Source: a bacterium (GTDB lineage: Bacteria; Chloroflexota; Dormibacteria; UBA8260; Bog-877). From it: a DNA stretch of 64,000 bases. The stretch is from NCBI GenBank assembly GCA_021802115.1, contig JAKABA010000001.1, positions 119,306 through 183,305 of the forward strand, read 5' to 3'. Of the stretch, positions 53,220 through 62,095 are shown one piece after another. Below the pieces are notes generated by a model that made no database searches, had not been told where the DNA came from, and was given only the letters and a program-made list of their open reading frames with translations. Positions within the stretch are counted from its first letter, which is position 1; every line of letters begins with the position of its first letter. The position numbers and the translations under genes were made by a program.

Positions 53220-53627
53220 CTGCCATCCTCCACCACGATTCGAGCGGCCGACACTGTCTGCTGGGCAGCGCTCAATCCGCTGTCCTCTTCGCCTAACGTC
53301 ATTGGCATCCGCAAGTTTCTCCCAACGGCGGGATCGCCGCAGCAACGGGCCCGAGAGGCCCTCTACCGGAGCCGGCGGCCGCAGGGGCCCGCGATGCTCG
53401 TAGGAGTGGATCGCCACCTGATCACCGCTCTGGCGGTGGGCTCGGTCGCCGTAGCGCCCGCATCACCAACCTCGAGATGGTGGTGTGGGCCCTGCACGTC
53501 AGCGCGAGCTACCGCCCCGTGAGATGGCGGGCGGCACAGCGCCAGCCGCTTCAGGCGGTGAGGTCAGAGTGGTTGGGAGCGAGCCCGAGGCGCCCTTGTC
53601 AGGCGCGCCTGACAAGGCGCTCGGGCA
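53220..53627. other. Intergenic region, 408 nt
   Basis: No gene. The right end holds the long imperfect palindrome at 53583-53626. Confidence 0.4.
53583..53626 (-). terminator. Long imperfect palindrome after the hypothetical gene
   Basis: Arms of about 21 bp: GCCCGAGGCGCCCTTGTCAG at the left against CTGACAAGGCGCTCGGGC at the right, with two single-base bulges, centred on GGCGCGCC. It lies directly after the stop of the minus-strand gene at 53628, so it is probably that gene's terminator, although no T-run follows. Confidence 0.55.
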
Positions 53628-54119
53628 TCATCCCGAGCTCGAGCACTTCTGGCGGTGTCCCCACGCCCGGGGCTCTTCGCGGGCTCTGACGGAGACCGCC
53701 TGCGACGGCCCAGATGCCGAGCGCTGCCCCGGCAGCTTCGACAGCCGGGGTACGGTCCACTCTTCGTCGGCTAGGTCGGGAAACCGTTGCCGACGATTGG
53801 GCACCAGGCCATCCAGGACGATGGCCTGCCAGTTGAGGAGAGCCGCATGCAGGGCATAGGAATTGCGCGCCCGCAGCACTTGATCGGGCGGCTCGCTCCG
53901 GAGTGCAGTTGCCAGGCGGGCCACCAGCTGCTGGCACCCACGCTGGCGATTGATATACGTGCCGGTTAAGTGCATCTCCTCGAGTTGGTCGAGGCACAAG
54001 TCGATTATCTGCAGCTGTAGGCGCGCCGCCCGAGCTGGCACCACCGCCGGCCTGGGGGCGGACGGCGCCACGAGCTTGAGCTCTCGAGTGCTCGAGACAT
54101 TGTATTCCCACTGAGACAT
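53628..54119 (-). CDS. Hypothetical protein
   Basis: 163 residues with a strong ribosome site (GGAGG, 7 nt before the ATG). Unrecognised. Residues 28-110 form a leucine-rich helical domain (L-Q-L-Q-I-I-D-L-C-L-D-Q-L-E-E-M-H, then R-N-S-Y-A-L-H-A-A-L-L-N-W-Q-A-I-V-L-D-G); the C-terminal 40 residues are basic and disordered. No signal or TM segment. Divergent from the ECF sigma gene across an AT-richer region with palindromes, so the two may share control. Confidence 0.6.
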   Translation of the reverse strand: MSQWEYNVSSTRELKLVAPSAPRPAVVPARAARLQLQIIDLCLDQLEEMHLTGTYINRQRGCQQLVARLATALRSEPPDQVLRARNSYALHAALLNWQAIVLDGLVPNRRQRFPDLADEEWTVPRLSKLPGQRSASGPSQAVSVRAREEPRAWGHRQKCSSSG

Positions 54120-54484
54120 TGCGATCCCTCCATGCTGGCGGCGTCACGCCCACCGCGTCGCCGCAACCGTCAATGTCCAACGTTCTAGTGCTCATAAAGT
54201 TTCCTGGAAAACGGGATCGGTGACCAGCTGATGCCAATTGGTGCGACGCTGGAGTTGGCCACCGAGGGCTGGCTGTCCCTGCGCACAACCGGTCAAATAA
54301 ATGTTTTGACAGGCGTATCAACGTTGGTCCCAACCATACGACTGTCAAACTAATGCACTTAAAAAGATGGGATTTGCGAGTCGCGTTGGCGGCACATACC
54401 GGTCCGTATGTGTTAGGCTCTGCTCGCGCCTATGGTACCCCAATGCTGGCGTGACGCGGCGTATCTCAGATAAGGCAGGACGAC
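54120..54484. promoter_or_regulatory. AT-richer divergent control region with two palindromes
   Basis: (1) 54305-54349: TTTGACAGGCGTAT (54305-54318) faces ATACGACTGTCAAA (54336-54349), 13 of 14 matching, around an inner GTTGG-TC-CCAAC; each outer arm contains TTGACA/TGTCAA. (2) 54393-54412: CACATAC-N6-GTATGTG, directly before TAGGCT (54414-54419), a possible -10. Base composition is visibly lower in GC than the flanks. These look like operators controlling the sigma factor and its divergent neighbour. Confidence 0.55.
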
Positions 54485-55006
54485 ATGAATGAAATTGGCA
54501 TCGATCCGGAAGCCATGTACTTAACTCATTACGGTGCTGTGTTGCGGTATGTGCGAGCGCGAGTGAACAGCGTGGAGCTGGCCGAGGATTTGGTAGGCGA
54601 CGTGTTCTGCAGCGCCGTCGCCAAGGCCGATGTCTACCAGAACCGGCGGGCCACGGCCCTGCCATGGCTGTATCGAATTGCTTCGAACCGGGTCGCGGAT
54701 TACTACCGGAGGCAGCGTCTCACCTACAGTCTGGAGTTGGCGGCGGCACTGGCGGACCCGGCCCCGGGGCCGATTGAGATCGTGTCGGGAAGGGAGACGC
54801 TCCGCACCATCTGGCAGGTGTCGCGGGCCCTGTCGGTGGCGCAGCGCACCGCGCTGTGGCTACGTTATGGCGAGGACCTCGAACTGACGAGTATCGCCGC
54901 TCAGATGGACCGCAGCGTAGCCGCTGTGAAGGTGCTCATCCACCGGGCCCTGCGTCGCTTGGCCGCCCTGCTCGGGGCACCCGGCCTTCTCGTGCTTGCG
55001 GCGTAG
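54485..55006 (+). CDS. ECF-type RNA polymerase sigma factor
   Basis: 173 residues. Region 2 (18-80: Y-V-R-A-R-V-N-S-V-E-L-A-E-D-L-V-G-D-V-F, then A-L-P-W-L-Y-R-I-A-S-N-R-V-A-D-Y-Y-R-R) and region 4 (108-160: L-S-V-A-Q-R-T-A-L-W-L-R-Y, then A-A-V-K-V-L-I-H-R-A-L-R-R-L). A ribosome site (AGGCAGG) precedes the ATG. No anti-sigma gene follows, so control is probably transcriptional, through the palindromes upstream, or by an unlinked partner. Confidence 0.92.
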   Translation: MNEIGIDPEAMYLTHYGAVLRYVRARVNSVELAEDLVGDVFCSAVAKADVYQNRRATALPWLYRIASNRVADYYRRQRLTYSLELAAALADPAPGPIEIVSGRETLRTIWQVSRALSVAQRTALWLRYGEDLELTSIAAQMDRSVAAVKVLIHRALRRLAALLGAPGLLVLAA

Positions 55007-55165
55007 TGGGTTTCGGGTACCTGCTCCCCTTGGAGTGGTCCTCAGACCCGTGTCGCATTGGTCAGAGTTTGAAGAACCGCCAGTCGGAGCGAGGCCGGAG
55101 AGTGTTGCCTTCGTCCGCTCCGAGTACTTGCCATCAGCCGGCACGCGCTGGGTGGGCCAGCGCCT

Positions 55166-56128
55166 TCACCACTGAAGGGTGCGGCCCACTCCCCGCTGCC
55201 GGGCGGCGTCATACAGGAGCCGGGCGGCGGCCGAGTCCTCGACGCCGAGGCCGGTCGATTTGAAGACCGTGATCTGGTCACCTGAGTCGCGACCGCGCCG
55301 AGGGTCCGCCAGGACCTCGCCCAGCTCCGTAACAGTGAGAGGATCCCGGCCCTGAAGTTCGACCGCCCCGGCCGGAGGTGGATTGGTGACCGCCCCGCGC
55401 CACTCCACGAATATCGCCCCCTGACCAACGGTGGGAGGGTCCAGCTCGGCTCCACTGCCGACCGATATCACATGGCAGCCGGGCTGCAACCAACTAAGGG
55501 CCAGGATTGGAGAGGATGCGTTAGTGCAGCAGACCACCACGTCCGCCCCGGTGACGGCCGCTTCGAAATCGGTGGACGCCTGAACTTGGGGGTGTCCCCA
55601 ACTGAGGATCGGGGCGGGGTGGCGGCCCGCGATCCGCACTTGGTCGAATCTGCCGCTGGCCAGCAGCGCCTCCAGATGGGCACGCGCTTGGACGCCAGTG
55701 CCGAGAATGGCCACGATATGCGCTTCGGGTCGGGCCAGCAGCGACGCGGAAAGGGTCGAGACAGCCGCGGTCCGGTGAGCCGTGATCGGCGCGGCGTCCA
55801 TCAGGCAGAGCAGGCGGCCATCGGTCTCGTCGAAGAGCGCGACTAGGCCCTGGTGAGAGGGCCTGCCCAGGGCGTGGTTGCCGGGGAAGACCGTTATCAG
55901 CTTGGTGGACAGGGCCACGCCGGGGAGGTACGCTGGCATCGCCGCCAGCAGTCCAGCCGGGGTGCTGGCGGCGACTCGGGGAGGAGCCTCCGCCGAGCCA
56001 TCGCTGTAGGCGCGCAGGGCGCGGGCCACCGCGTCCACTAACGGGCTGTGGCTGAGCAGACTCTCCACCTCATGGGAGCCGAGGACGAGAGTCTCACTTT
56101 CGGGTCTGCGCTGGTCCCGGGTGCTCAT
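55166..56128 (-). CDS. Ornithine cyclodeaminase/mu-crystallin-family protein
   Basis: 320 residues from ATG 56126-56128 (upstream in-frame codons extend to 56233 but lack family character). Signs: P-P-R-V-A-A-S near residue 47, S-T-K-L-I-T-V-F-P-G-N, D-A-A-P-I-T-A-H-R-T-A-A-V-S, the Rossmann I-L-G-T-G-V-Q-A-R-A-H-L-E-A-L and V-V-V-C-C-T-N-A-S-S-P. Members include ornithine cyclodeaminase, alanine dehydrogenase and ketimine reductase, so the reaction is open. Confidence 0.9.
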   Translation of the reverse strand: MSTRDQRRPESETLVLGSHEVESLLSHSPLVDAVARALRAYSDGSAEAPPRVAASTPAGLLAAMPAYLPGVALSTKLITVFPGNHALGRPSHQGLVALFDETDGRLLCLMDAAPITAHRTAAVSTLSASLLARPEAHIVAILGTGVQARAHLEALLASGRFDQVRIAGRHPAPILSWGHPQVQASTDFEAAVTGADVVVCCTNASSPILALSWLQPGCHVISVGSGAELDPPTVGQGAIFVEWRGAVTNPPPAGAVELQGRDPLTVTELGEVLADPRRGRDSGDQITVFKSTGLGVEDSAAARLLYDAARQRGVGRTLQW

Positions 56129-56361
56129 GATGTTCTTGGGGGTGGGCCGGTGGCCGAACTTGTGATCCATTTTCAGCGATCTGGGCCTGGTCTCGCGCCG
56201 ATCGCTAGAGTCGGCCACCTGGGGAAGGGGCACTGCGCTCGAGCCGTTGCGTGCCGCGCCCGGGTAGCCACCCTGACGCCGACGGCTCCGGAGGTGGTGG
56301 GGATGGTCGCCGCTTCTGATGGCAGCTCCCCCAGAAGAGATCCGAGCGACCCCGCCGGCGA

Positions 56362-58425
56362 GTGCTTACCATAGGCGATCCAGTGCCAGGTCACTCGTCG
56401 CGGGGACGTCAAAAGGAACAGAGGCGGCGGGCTCAGAGCGCCCGCCGCCGGCAGCGTCGCGACCGGGAGGTGGCGGCGATCCATCAAGCCGTCGCGGCCG
56501 ACCTCGACCTCATCTACAACCCCGAGGTTCCCGCCGAGCTGGCGGCGGCAGCCTTCGGTCGCCTCTTTCCGGACGGTCCTCCTGATTTTGCCTTCACCCA
56601 GCGCATGCTGACCGAGGTGGGCCAGGCCCGGGCCGAGGCCATGTCTCAGGCGGCCCTGACGGCCCCGGACAGCCCGGTGGCCCTGACACTCGCTGCTGAC
56701 GTCGCCTTGCTCATCGGCCGCGACCCAGATGCGGCCCGTGAGTTCCTGCAACGGGCGCGCTCGCTCGACGATGCCCCTGGATTGCAGCCGAGACTGGCTC
56801 GGGTGGATGCGGATCAGGGTCAGCTGGTGCAGGCAGTGGTCAGGGCCGATGGCTATCTGGTTGATCATCCGCAGGACCACTCCTTGGATTTGGCCCGCGG
56901 GCTGTGGCTGGCTCGCCTTGGCGAGCTGGATGCCAACCCGACGCGGGCCTGCCCGTGCGGCTCGGGCCGATCCTACGCCGAGTGCTGCCAGGCTGCCGGA
57001 GCCGCCCTGCTGGCGCGGTTTCGTGACCGCCAGGCCACCTATGAGCTGCGTGAGGCGGCACTGGCATACGCAACCCACAGGCCGGCCTTTATGGATGCGA
57101 TCATGGCCAGTGTCGACGAGTGGGTGGAGGACGGCGCTCTCGGCCAAGAGGAGGTGGACTGGAAGGGCCTGGCCGAAGGGGACCCGGCGGCCCAGGTGCT
57201 GCGGCTGGCGGTCGAGCGGGCGCTGGCCACGCCGATCCCAGACGATGACCACGATGACCAGGGGCACACCATTCTTCAGGCCTTCGCCGAAGACGGGGCC
57301 ACGCCGCCTGACCTGGCGCGCGGGGCGCAGGCCTGGGCGGACCACGCTCTCTGGGGCATCTGGCAGGTGGAAGAGCCCGGCGATCCCGGCACCTTGATCA
57401 GCAACTACCTGAGCGGGATCCAGATCTATGCGGACATCCCGGCGGAGCAGCGTGAAGGGCTGCGCCGCTGGGGAATCCTGCTCGGCTACTTCGTGCCGGT
57501 GGATGGAGTTTGGCGTAGTGGGAGCGTCTTCTATGAGGCCACCCCCGCCGAGGGCAGGCAGCTCGCCCAGTTCCAGCTGGCGTTCCTGAGGCACCTGGGG
57601 CTCCGTCAGGAGGGTAAAAAGGGCCCGATCGCGTCCTGGGCCGAGGCCGCCAGCCAGGCAATCGAGGAGCTCGCTTGGGTGCCCGATCCGGGTGCCTCGC
57701 CGCTGTTCGTGAGTGGCCTGGCCTCCTCGGGGGCCGCGGTGATGTTTCCCGCCCTGGTCTCCCACCTCCGGCGCGGCCGCGAGGCTCTGCCTCAGATGAG
57801 CAACACCGACGGCGACCCCATCGAATGGATCGAGGCCAGACTGCACCTGACAGACCCCAAGGCGGCCAGGAAGGCTTTGCTCCGCCACCCCGACTTTGAG
57901 GTCCGCGATGGAGGCGTAGGCTGGCTGGGCCGGACGATGTCCGCTGCGGAGCACGCGCAGGCCCAGGCCCAGCTGCGCAGCCAGGGCATGGAACCGGACC
58001 CGGACGCGCCTCCGGGCCGTTACTCACGGGGCACTTTGGACTTCGGCGCGACCGAGGTGTCGGTCACGGTCAACTCCCGGCGGCGGCTGCAGACCCTGCT
58101 TGAGCTGCTCAGCGATCTCGGGCACCCGGCCCAGGTGGTCGCCGAGACCGCCACCGACGTCGCCGAGGAGCTTCGGCAACGACGGCGCTGGATGCCCAGT
58201 CCGGCCCCAACCTTCCCAGGCCCGGAGGCTCGCCATGCCTGGCTCTCGAACCTGGCCGATGAACCCCATCCCGGGCTGGACGGCCTGACACCGCGCCTGG
58301 CCGCCCAGCGCGAGGAGTATCAGGACCGGCTGGAGGTCCTCCTCCAGGAGATCGAATACCAAGCCGGGCCAGGGCCGTCGGACACCGACCCCACCGGGCT
58401 GCGCCAGATCCTGGGGTTGCTCTGA
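56362..58425 (+). CDS. SEC-C motif protein with helical-repeat domain
   Basis: 687 residues. A very basic N-terminus (12-38, R/Q-rich) and a TPR-like helical region (90-190) lead to a SEC-C zinc motif C197-P-C199-G-S-G-x5-C208-C209. A long alpha/beta region (215-687) is unrecognised. SEC-C motifs occur at the SecA C-terminus, where they bind SecB, and in unrelated proteins. Soluble, no signal peptide. ATG 56362 is the likely start; the flanks are single genes. Confidence 0.75.
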   Translation: MLTIGDPVPGHSSRGRQKEQRRRAQSARRRQRRDREVAAIHQAVAADLDLIYNPEVPAELAAAAFGRLFPDGPPDFAFTQRMLTEVGQARAEAMSQAALTAPDSPVALTLAADVALLIGRDPDAAREFLQRARSLDDAPGLQPRLARVDADQGQLVQAVVRADGYLVDHPQDHSLDLARGLWLARLGELDANPTRACPCGSGRSYAECCQAAGAALLARFRDRQATYELREAALAYATHRPAFMDAIMASVDEWVEDGALGQEEVDWKGLAEGDPAAQVLRLAVERALATPIPDDDHDDQGHTILQAFAEDGATPPDLARGAQAWADHALWGIWQVEEPGDPGTLISNYLSGIQIYADIPAEQREGLRRWGILLGYFVPVDGVWRSGSVFYEATPAEGRQLAQFQLAFLRHLGLRQEGKKGPIASWAEAASQAIEELAWVPDPGASPLFVSGLASSGAAVMFPALVSHLRRGREALPQMSNTDGDPIEWIEARLHLTDPKAARKALLRHPDFEVRDGGVGWLGRTMSAAEHAQAQAQLRSQGMEPDPDAPPGRYSRGTLDFGATEVSVTVNSRRRLQTLLELLSDLGHPAQVVAETATDVAEELRQRRRWMPSPAPTFPGPEARHAWLSNLADEPHPGLDGLTPRLAAQREEYQDRLEVLLQEIEYQAGPGPSDTDPTGLRQILGLL

Positions 58426-59231
58426 GGCGACCGGTCCGATCGACTGGTGCGGAACCAAGTGCGTCAAGGCGCAGGTTGCCCCGGCGACGCGGCCGGAGCG
58501 GCGGCCGCCACCATCGTCCCGGGCAGCCGGGCCCCGGACTGAAGTGGCCCTATGGGGCTGGACAGGTACAGGGCTGGACCAGGCTCGGGGTCGGCGCGAC
58601 GGCCCCGCTGCGCTTTTCCGACGCCGGTTCCGCCGAGGCCTGGGCCAACCGGGCGGGGGTGGCGATCCCCTGGCTCTGGTCGGTGGCGACGGCGCACGCG
58701 CTCCCAGGAGATTCCCCACGCCGTCGGAAGCTCCGGCTTTGGTGCCGTTCCTCAACCTTTGGCAAATGCGACATGGGTCTGCGGACCACCGATCGAGCCG
58801 GGGGCTCCGGGCCGTTCCAGGTTCCTGCTCCACGGCCACTATCGGGCCAACTGCCGTGCTCCCGCACAAGAGGAGATTGTCGGCCTGGAGGTGCCTCCGC
58901 CTGCGCGCGCGCGATTGGTCCGGGTGACTCCATCTGTCACAGTCGCGGTGACCGCGGGAGCAGCCAAATCAGGGCGCCGCAGGTGAGACACCGCGTCGCC
59001 TAACACTGGACCCCCGCTGGCCGCTGAGCGCCGGGCCGACGCGGCCGGAGTGCTGCCGCGGCTGTTTCGCGTCCCCAGCCTCCTGACTTCATGGTCCTGC
59101 AAGCCTTAAAATCCTACCCACTAAGGTCGGTAGGTTTCCCAGGCCGGTTCCCGGCTGATGAATCGAGCCTGGTGCCGGGCCCGACCGAGCCGATGGTCGC
59201 TTTGTGGAGTGCGAGATTCTTGACCGGAACG
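58426..59231 (+). other. Gene-free stretch of 0.8 kb upstream of the molybdenum hydroxylase operon
   Basis: No convincing frame. Near the right end, CCTACC (59113-59118) and GGTAGG (59129-59134) form an inverted repeat with a 10-nt spacer, about 100 nt before the CoxL-like start: a candidate operator. Confidence 0.45.
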
Positions 59232-61544
59232 ATGCCTGAACCATTGGCAGCGGACCAACTGTGGGTCGGGCGTGGGCTGACGCGTCGCGAGGACCGGCGC
59301 CTGGTGCAAGGTCACGGCTCGTATCTGGACGACCTCGACTTTCCCCAGGCAGCCCATGTCGTCTTCGTGCGCAGCCTGATCCCCCATGCTCGCATTCGGG
59401 GAGTCCACTCCGCGCTCGCGCGGGCCATGCCCGGAGTGCTGGACGTTGTGACGGCAGCCGACCTGCCGGATTCGGTGCGCCCACTTCCACTTCGGGCCAC
59501 TCCGCTGCCGGATGGGTTCAGCGTGGCCGACATTCCCATGCCCATCCTGGCGCGGGAGGAGGTGCGCTTCACCGGGGAGGCGGTGGCCGCGGTCCTGGCG
59601 GCGAGTGCGGCTCAGGCCGAGGATGCTGCCGACCTGGTGCATCTGGACCTCGACCCGCTGCCAGCGGTGAGCGGACCCCGGTCCGCCCTGGCGGGGGATG
59701 CTCGCGTCCACCAGGAGCTGGCGGACAACGTCGTCTTCCACTGGAAGGGCGGAGGCGGAGACGTCGGGGCGGCCTTCGCTAAGGCTCACAGGGTGGTCAG
59801 GGGCCAGTTTTCAATCCCCCGACTGCAGGCTGCCCCGATCGAGACCAGGGGTTGCGTCGCCAGCTTCGACGGCCAGCTTATCAGCCTGTGGTGCTCCTCT
59901 CAGGATCAGCACCGTCCCCGGCTGCAGCTTGCCCACGTGCTCGGCCTTGATCTGGACCGGGTCCGAGTGGTGGTCCCAGATGTGGGCGGAGCCTTCGGGA
60001 GCAAGGGTGGCCTGGCCGCCGAGTATGCGGTGGCCGCGGTGCTGGCGATGCGTCAACGGTGTCCTGTGAAGTGGGTGGAGACTCGCTCCGAGAATTTCCT
60101 CGCCGCCTACCAGGGAAGGGGCATTGAGGCGGCGGCCGAGCTGGCGGTGGCTGACGACGGCCGGCTGTTGGGCCTGCGGGTCGACCTGGTCAGTGACGCC
60201 GGGGCCTACCTGCTTGGGCACACGGCGGTGGTCGCCGCCACCGCCAGCAGCCTGCTGACCGGTGCTTACCAGATCCCGGCTGCCGAGATCAGCGTGCGCG
60301 GGGTCGCCAGCAACCGGGTGCCGACGGGTCCCTATCGGGGCGCTGGGAGGCCAGAGGCCGCCTTCGTGATCGAGCGGATGGTGGACATGGCGGCTGCCGA
60401 GCTGGGTCTGGACCCAGTTGAGATGAGGCGCCGGAATCTGGTGCCACCGGAGGTCTTTCCCTACCGAACCGCGATCGGAGCCGACTACGACTCCGGCGAC
60501 TATCCCGGGCTCCTCGCTCGTGCCCTCGAGCTCGCCGACTACGACGGCGAACGAGAGCGACAGGCCAAGGCGCGGGCCGAGGGCCGGCTGCGGGGAGTCG
60601 GGGTGGCGGTGGTGGTGGAGTCGAGTGGCAACAGTGGCTGGGAGACGGCCGCCGCCAGGCTCCTCGCCGACGGCAAGGTGCTGCTGCTGCCGGGCTCATC
60701 GGAGCACGGTCAGGGCCATGCGACCACTTTCGCCCAGATCGCCGCCGACCAGCTGGGGATCGATCCTAACCAGATCGAAGTTGCGAGTGGCGACTCGGCC
60801 CATGGACCTTTGGGCATGGGGACCTTCGCCAGCCGCTCGGTCACCGTCGGCGGCTCAGCCGTGCTGCTGGCGCTGGAGGAGCTGCAGCGCCGCTGCCTGG
60901 TCTGGGCCGCTCACATCCTGGATGTTCCGGAGGAGCAGTTGACCTGGGATCGTGGCTTGCTGGGGAGCCGCGACTCCACGGCACGCATCACCCTAGCTGA
61001 GATTGCCGCAGCTTCCGGGCGCGGCGCCAGCCCCGAACTGCCACCCCTGCAAGGGGAGGGCAGGTTCACTCTCCCAGGGCTCATCTACTCCTCCTGTGCC
61101 TGCTGTGTGACTCTGGAGGTGGACCCTGAGACCGGAGCCCTGGAGATCGAGCGGATGGTTGCGGTCGACGATGCCGGCACCATCATCAATCCGCGCCTGG
61201 CCGAGGGGCAGGTGGTGGGGTCAATGGTCCAGGGCCTGGGAGCGGCCGTTTTCGAGGAGGTCCTGCATGATCCTGACGGCCAACCTCTTACCGAGAGTTT
61301 TCTGAGCTACGCCATCCCCAGCCTGCCCGACATCAACATGGCCATTACCGCAGAGTTCCGACCCACGCGCTCTCCGCTGAGCCCGCTGGGGACCAAGGGG
61401 GTGGCCGAGAGCGGTTGCATCGCGGTCCCCGCGGCGCTGGCCAATGCCGTCTGCGATGCCCTGGCCCCCTTGGGAGTGGTGCATGCGGACCCCCCGTACT
61501 CCTTTGAGCAGATGTGGACCCTGATAGGAGGTGCGCGATCATGA
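59232..61544 (+). CDS. Molybdenum hydroxylase large subunit (form II CoxL-like)
   Basis: 770 residues from ATG 59232. Xanthine-oxidase-family large subunit: R-R-E-D-R-R-L-V-Q-G at the start, F-G-S-K-G-G-L-A-A-E-Y, P-Y368-R-G-A-G-R-P-E (the form II signature, not the A-Y-x-C-S-F-R of true CO dehydrogenase), G-H-A-T-T-F-A-Q-I and the catalytic-Glu segment G-T-K-G-V-A-E-S-G. It should bind Mo-MCD and hydroxylate an aldehyde or heterocycle. The medium (FAD) and small (2Fe-2S) subunit genes are not next to it, which is unusual. 4-nt overlap with the OsmC gene. Confidence 0.9.
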   Translation: MPEPLAADQLWVGRGLTRREDRRLVQGHGSYLDDLDFPQAAHVVFVRSLIPHARIRGVHSALARAMPGVLDVVTAADLPDSVRPLPLRATPLPDGFSVADIPMPILAREEVRFTGEAVAAVLAASAAQAEDAADLVHLDLDPLPAVSGPRSALAGDARVHQELADNVVFHWKGGGGDVGAAFAKAHRVVRGQFSIPRLQAAPIETRGCVASFDGQLISLWCSSQDQHRPRLQLAHVLGLDLDRVRVVVPDVGGAFGSKGGLAAEYAVAAVLAMRQRCPVKWVETRSENFLAAYQGRGIEAAAELAVADDGRLLGLRVDLVSDAGAYLLGHTAVVAATASSLLTGAYQIPAAEISVRGVASNRVPTGPYRGAGRPEAAFVIERMVDMAAAELGLDPVEMRRRNLVPPEVFPYRTAIGADYDSGDYPGLLARALELADYDGERERQAKARAEGRLRGVGVAVVVESSGNSGWETAAARLLADGKVLLLPGSSEHGQGHATTFAQIAADQLGIDPNQIEVASGDSAHGPLGMGTFASRSVTVGGSAVLLALEELQRRCLVWAAHILDVPEEQLTWDRGLLGSRDSTARITLAEIAAASGRGASPELPPLQGEGRFTLPGLIYSSCACCVTLEVDPETGALEIERMVAVDDAGTIINPRLAEGQVVGSMVQGLGAAVFEEVLHDPDGQPLTESFLSYAIPSLPDINMAITAEFRPTRSPLSPLGTKGVAESGCIAVPAALANAVCDALAPLGVVHADPPYSFEQMWTLIGGARS

Positions 61545-62095
61545 CCAACCCCGAGCCCAGGGTGGACCTGGAGCGGATGCGCCAGGCTTATGAGGCCACC
61601 CGCGAGCAGACCCGGAGCGCGCCCACGATAACTCAGCGGGCGGTGGCCCGGATTGACCGCGACCTTCACATGGAGGGCCGGGTGGGCAACTTCAAGCTGG
61701 AGTCGGACGAGCCTCCTGAGGGTGGCGGAGAGGGCCGTGCGCCCCGGCCTCTCCAGTACCTGCTGGCCGGGGCGGCTTTTTGAATGCTCACCCAATTGGC
61801 GAAGTTTTCGCCACTGTATGGAGTCCAGATCATGAACGCCGAGGCTGACGTGCGGGCTCAATTCAGCCTCGCCGACAAGTACGACCTGGGGGGTCCCCCG
61901 GGGGCCTTCCAGGAGGTCAGCTTTGTGCTCCGGGTGGAGAGCCCGGCGCCTAGCGAAAACGTGGCCCAGCTCTGCGCCCACGCAGAACGGGCCTGCCATG
62001 CCAGTCAGACCTTCAAGGTGGCGGTCCCGACCAGCTTTGAGGTCAGCCTCAACGGCCAGTCGATCGGCGATCCCACTCGGGTTGAGCCAAGTTGA
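61541..62095 (+). CDS. OsmC-family protein, candidate selenoprotein (Sec81 encoded by TGA)
   Basis: Read through the TGA at 61781-61783, the frame gives 184 residues with the OsmC fold: R-P-L-Q-Y-L-L-A-G-A-A-F-U81-M-L-T-Q-L-A-K-F, then the strand-rich A-F-Q-E-V-S-F-V-L-R-V-E-S-P-A-P, and the second redox cysteine C152 in A-E-R-A-C-H-A-S-Q-T. The TGA falls exactly where OsmC proteins have the peroxidatic cysteine, and the frame stays open on both sides. A SECIS-like hairpin follows. OsmC proteins reduce peroxides; OsmC-like selenoproteins have been reported from bacterial sequence surveys, as I recall. Alternative: a Cys codon mutated to stop, giving a pseudogene. ATGA overlap with coxL, TTGA overlap with the SDR gene. 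Confidence 0.7.
61797..61813 (+). promoter_or_regulatory. SECIS-like hairpin after the OsmC TGA
   Basis: TGGCGAA-GTT-TTCGCCA: a 7-bp perfect stem starting 13 nt after the TGA, with G at the start of the apical loop 21 nt from the TGA. Bacterial SECIS elements have a small stem-loop at about this distance with a G in the first loop positions. Confidence 0.55.

Noticed and set aside
56173..57954. 593-codon open frame antisense to the SEC-C gene
   Set aside because: The plus strand has the zinc motif and family-like repeats; the antisense frame is Gly/Gln/Arg-rich low complexity.
61784..62095. C-terminal OsmC half as an independent small gene starting at the ATG after the TGA
   Set aside because: It has no ribosome site, would lack the first half of the OsmC fold, and is in exact register with the N-terminal half; read-through (or a pseudogene) explains the data better.
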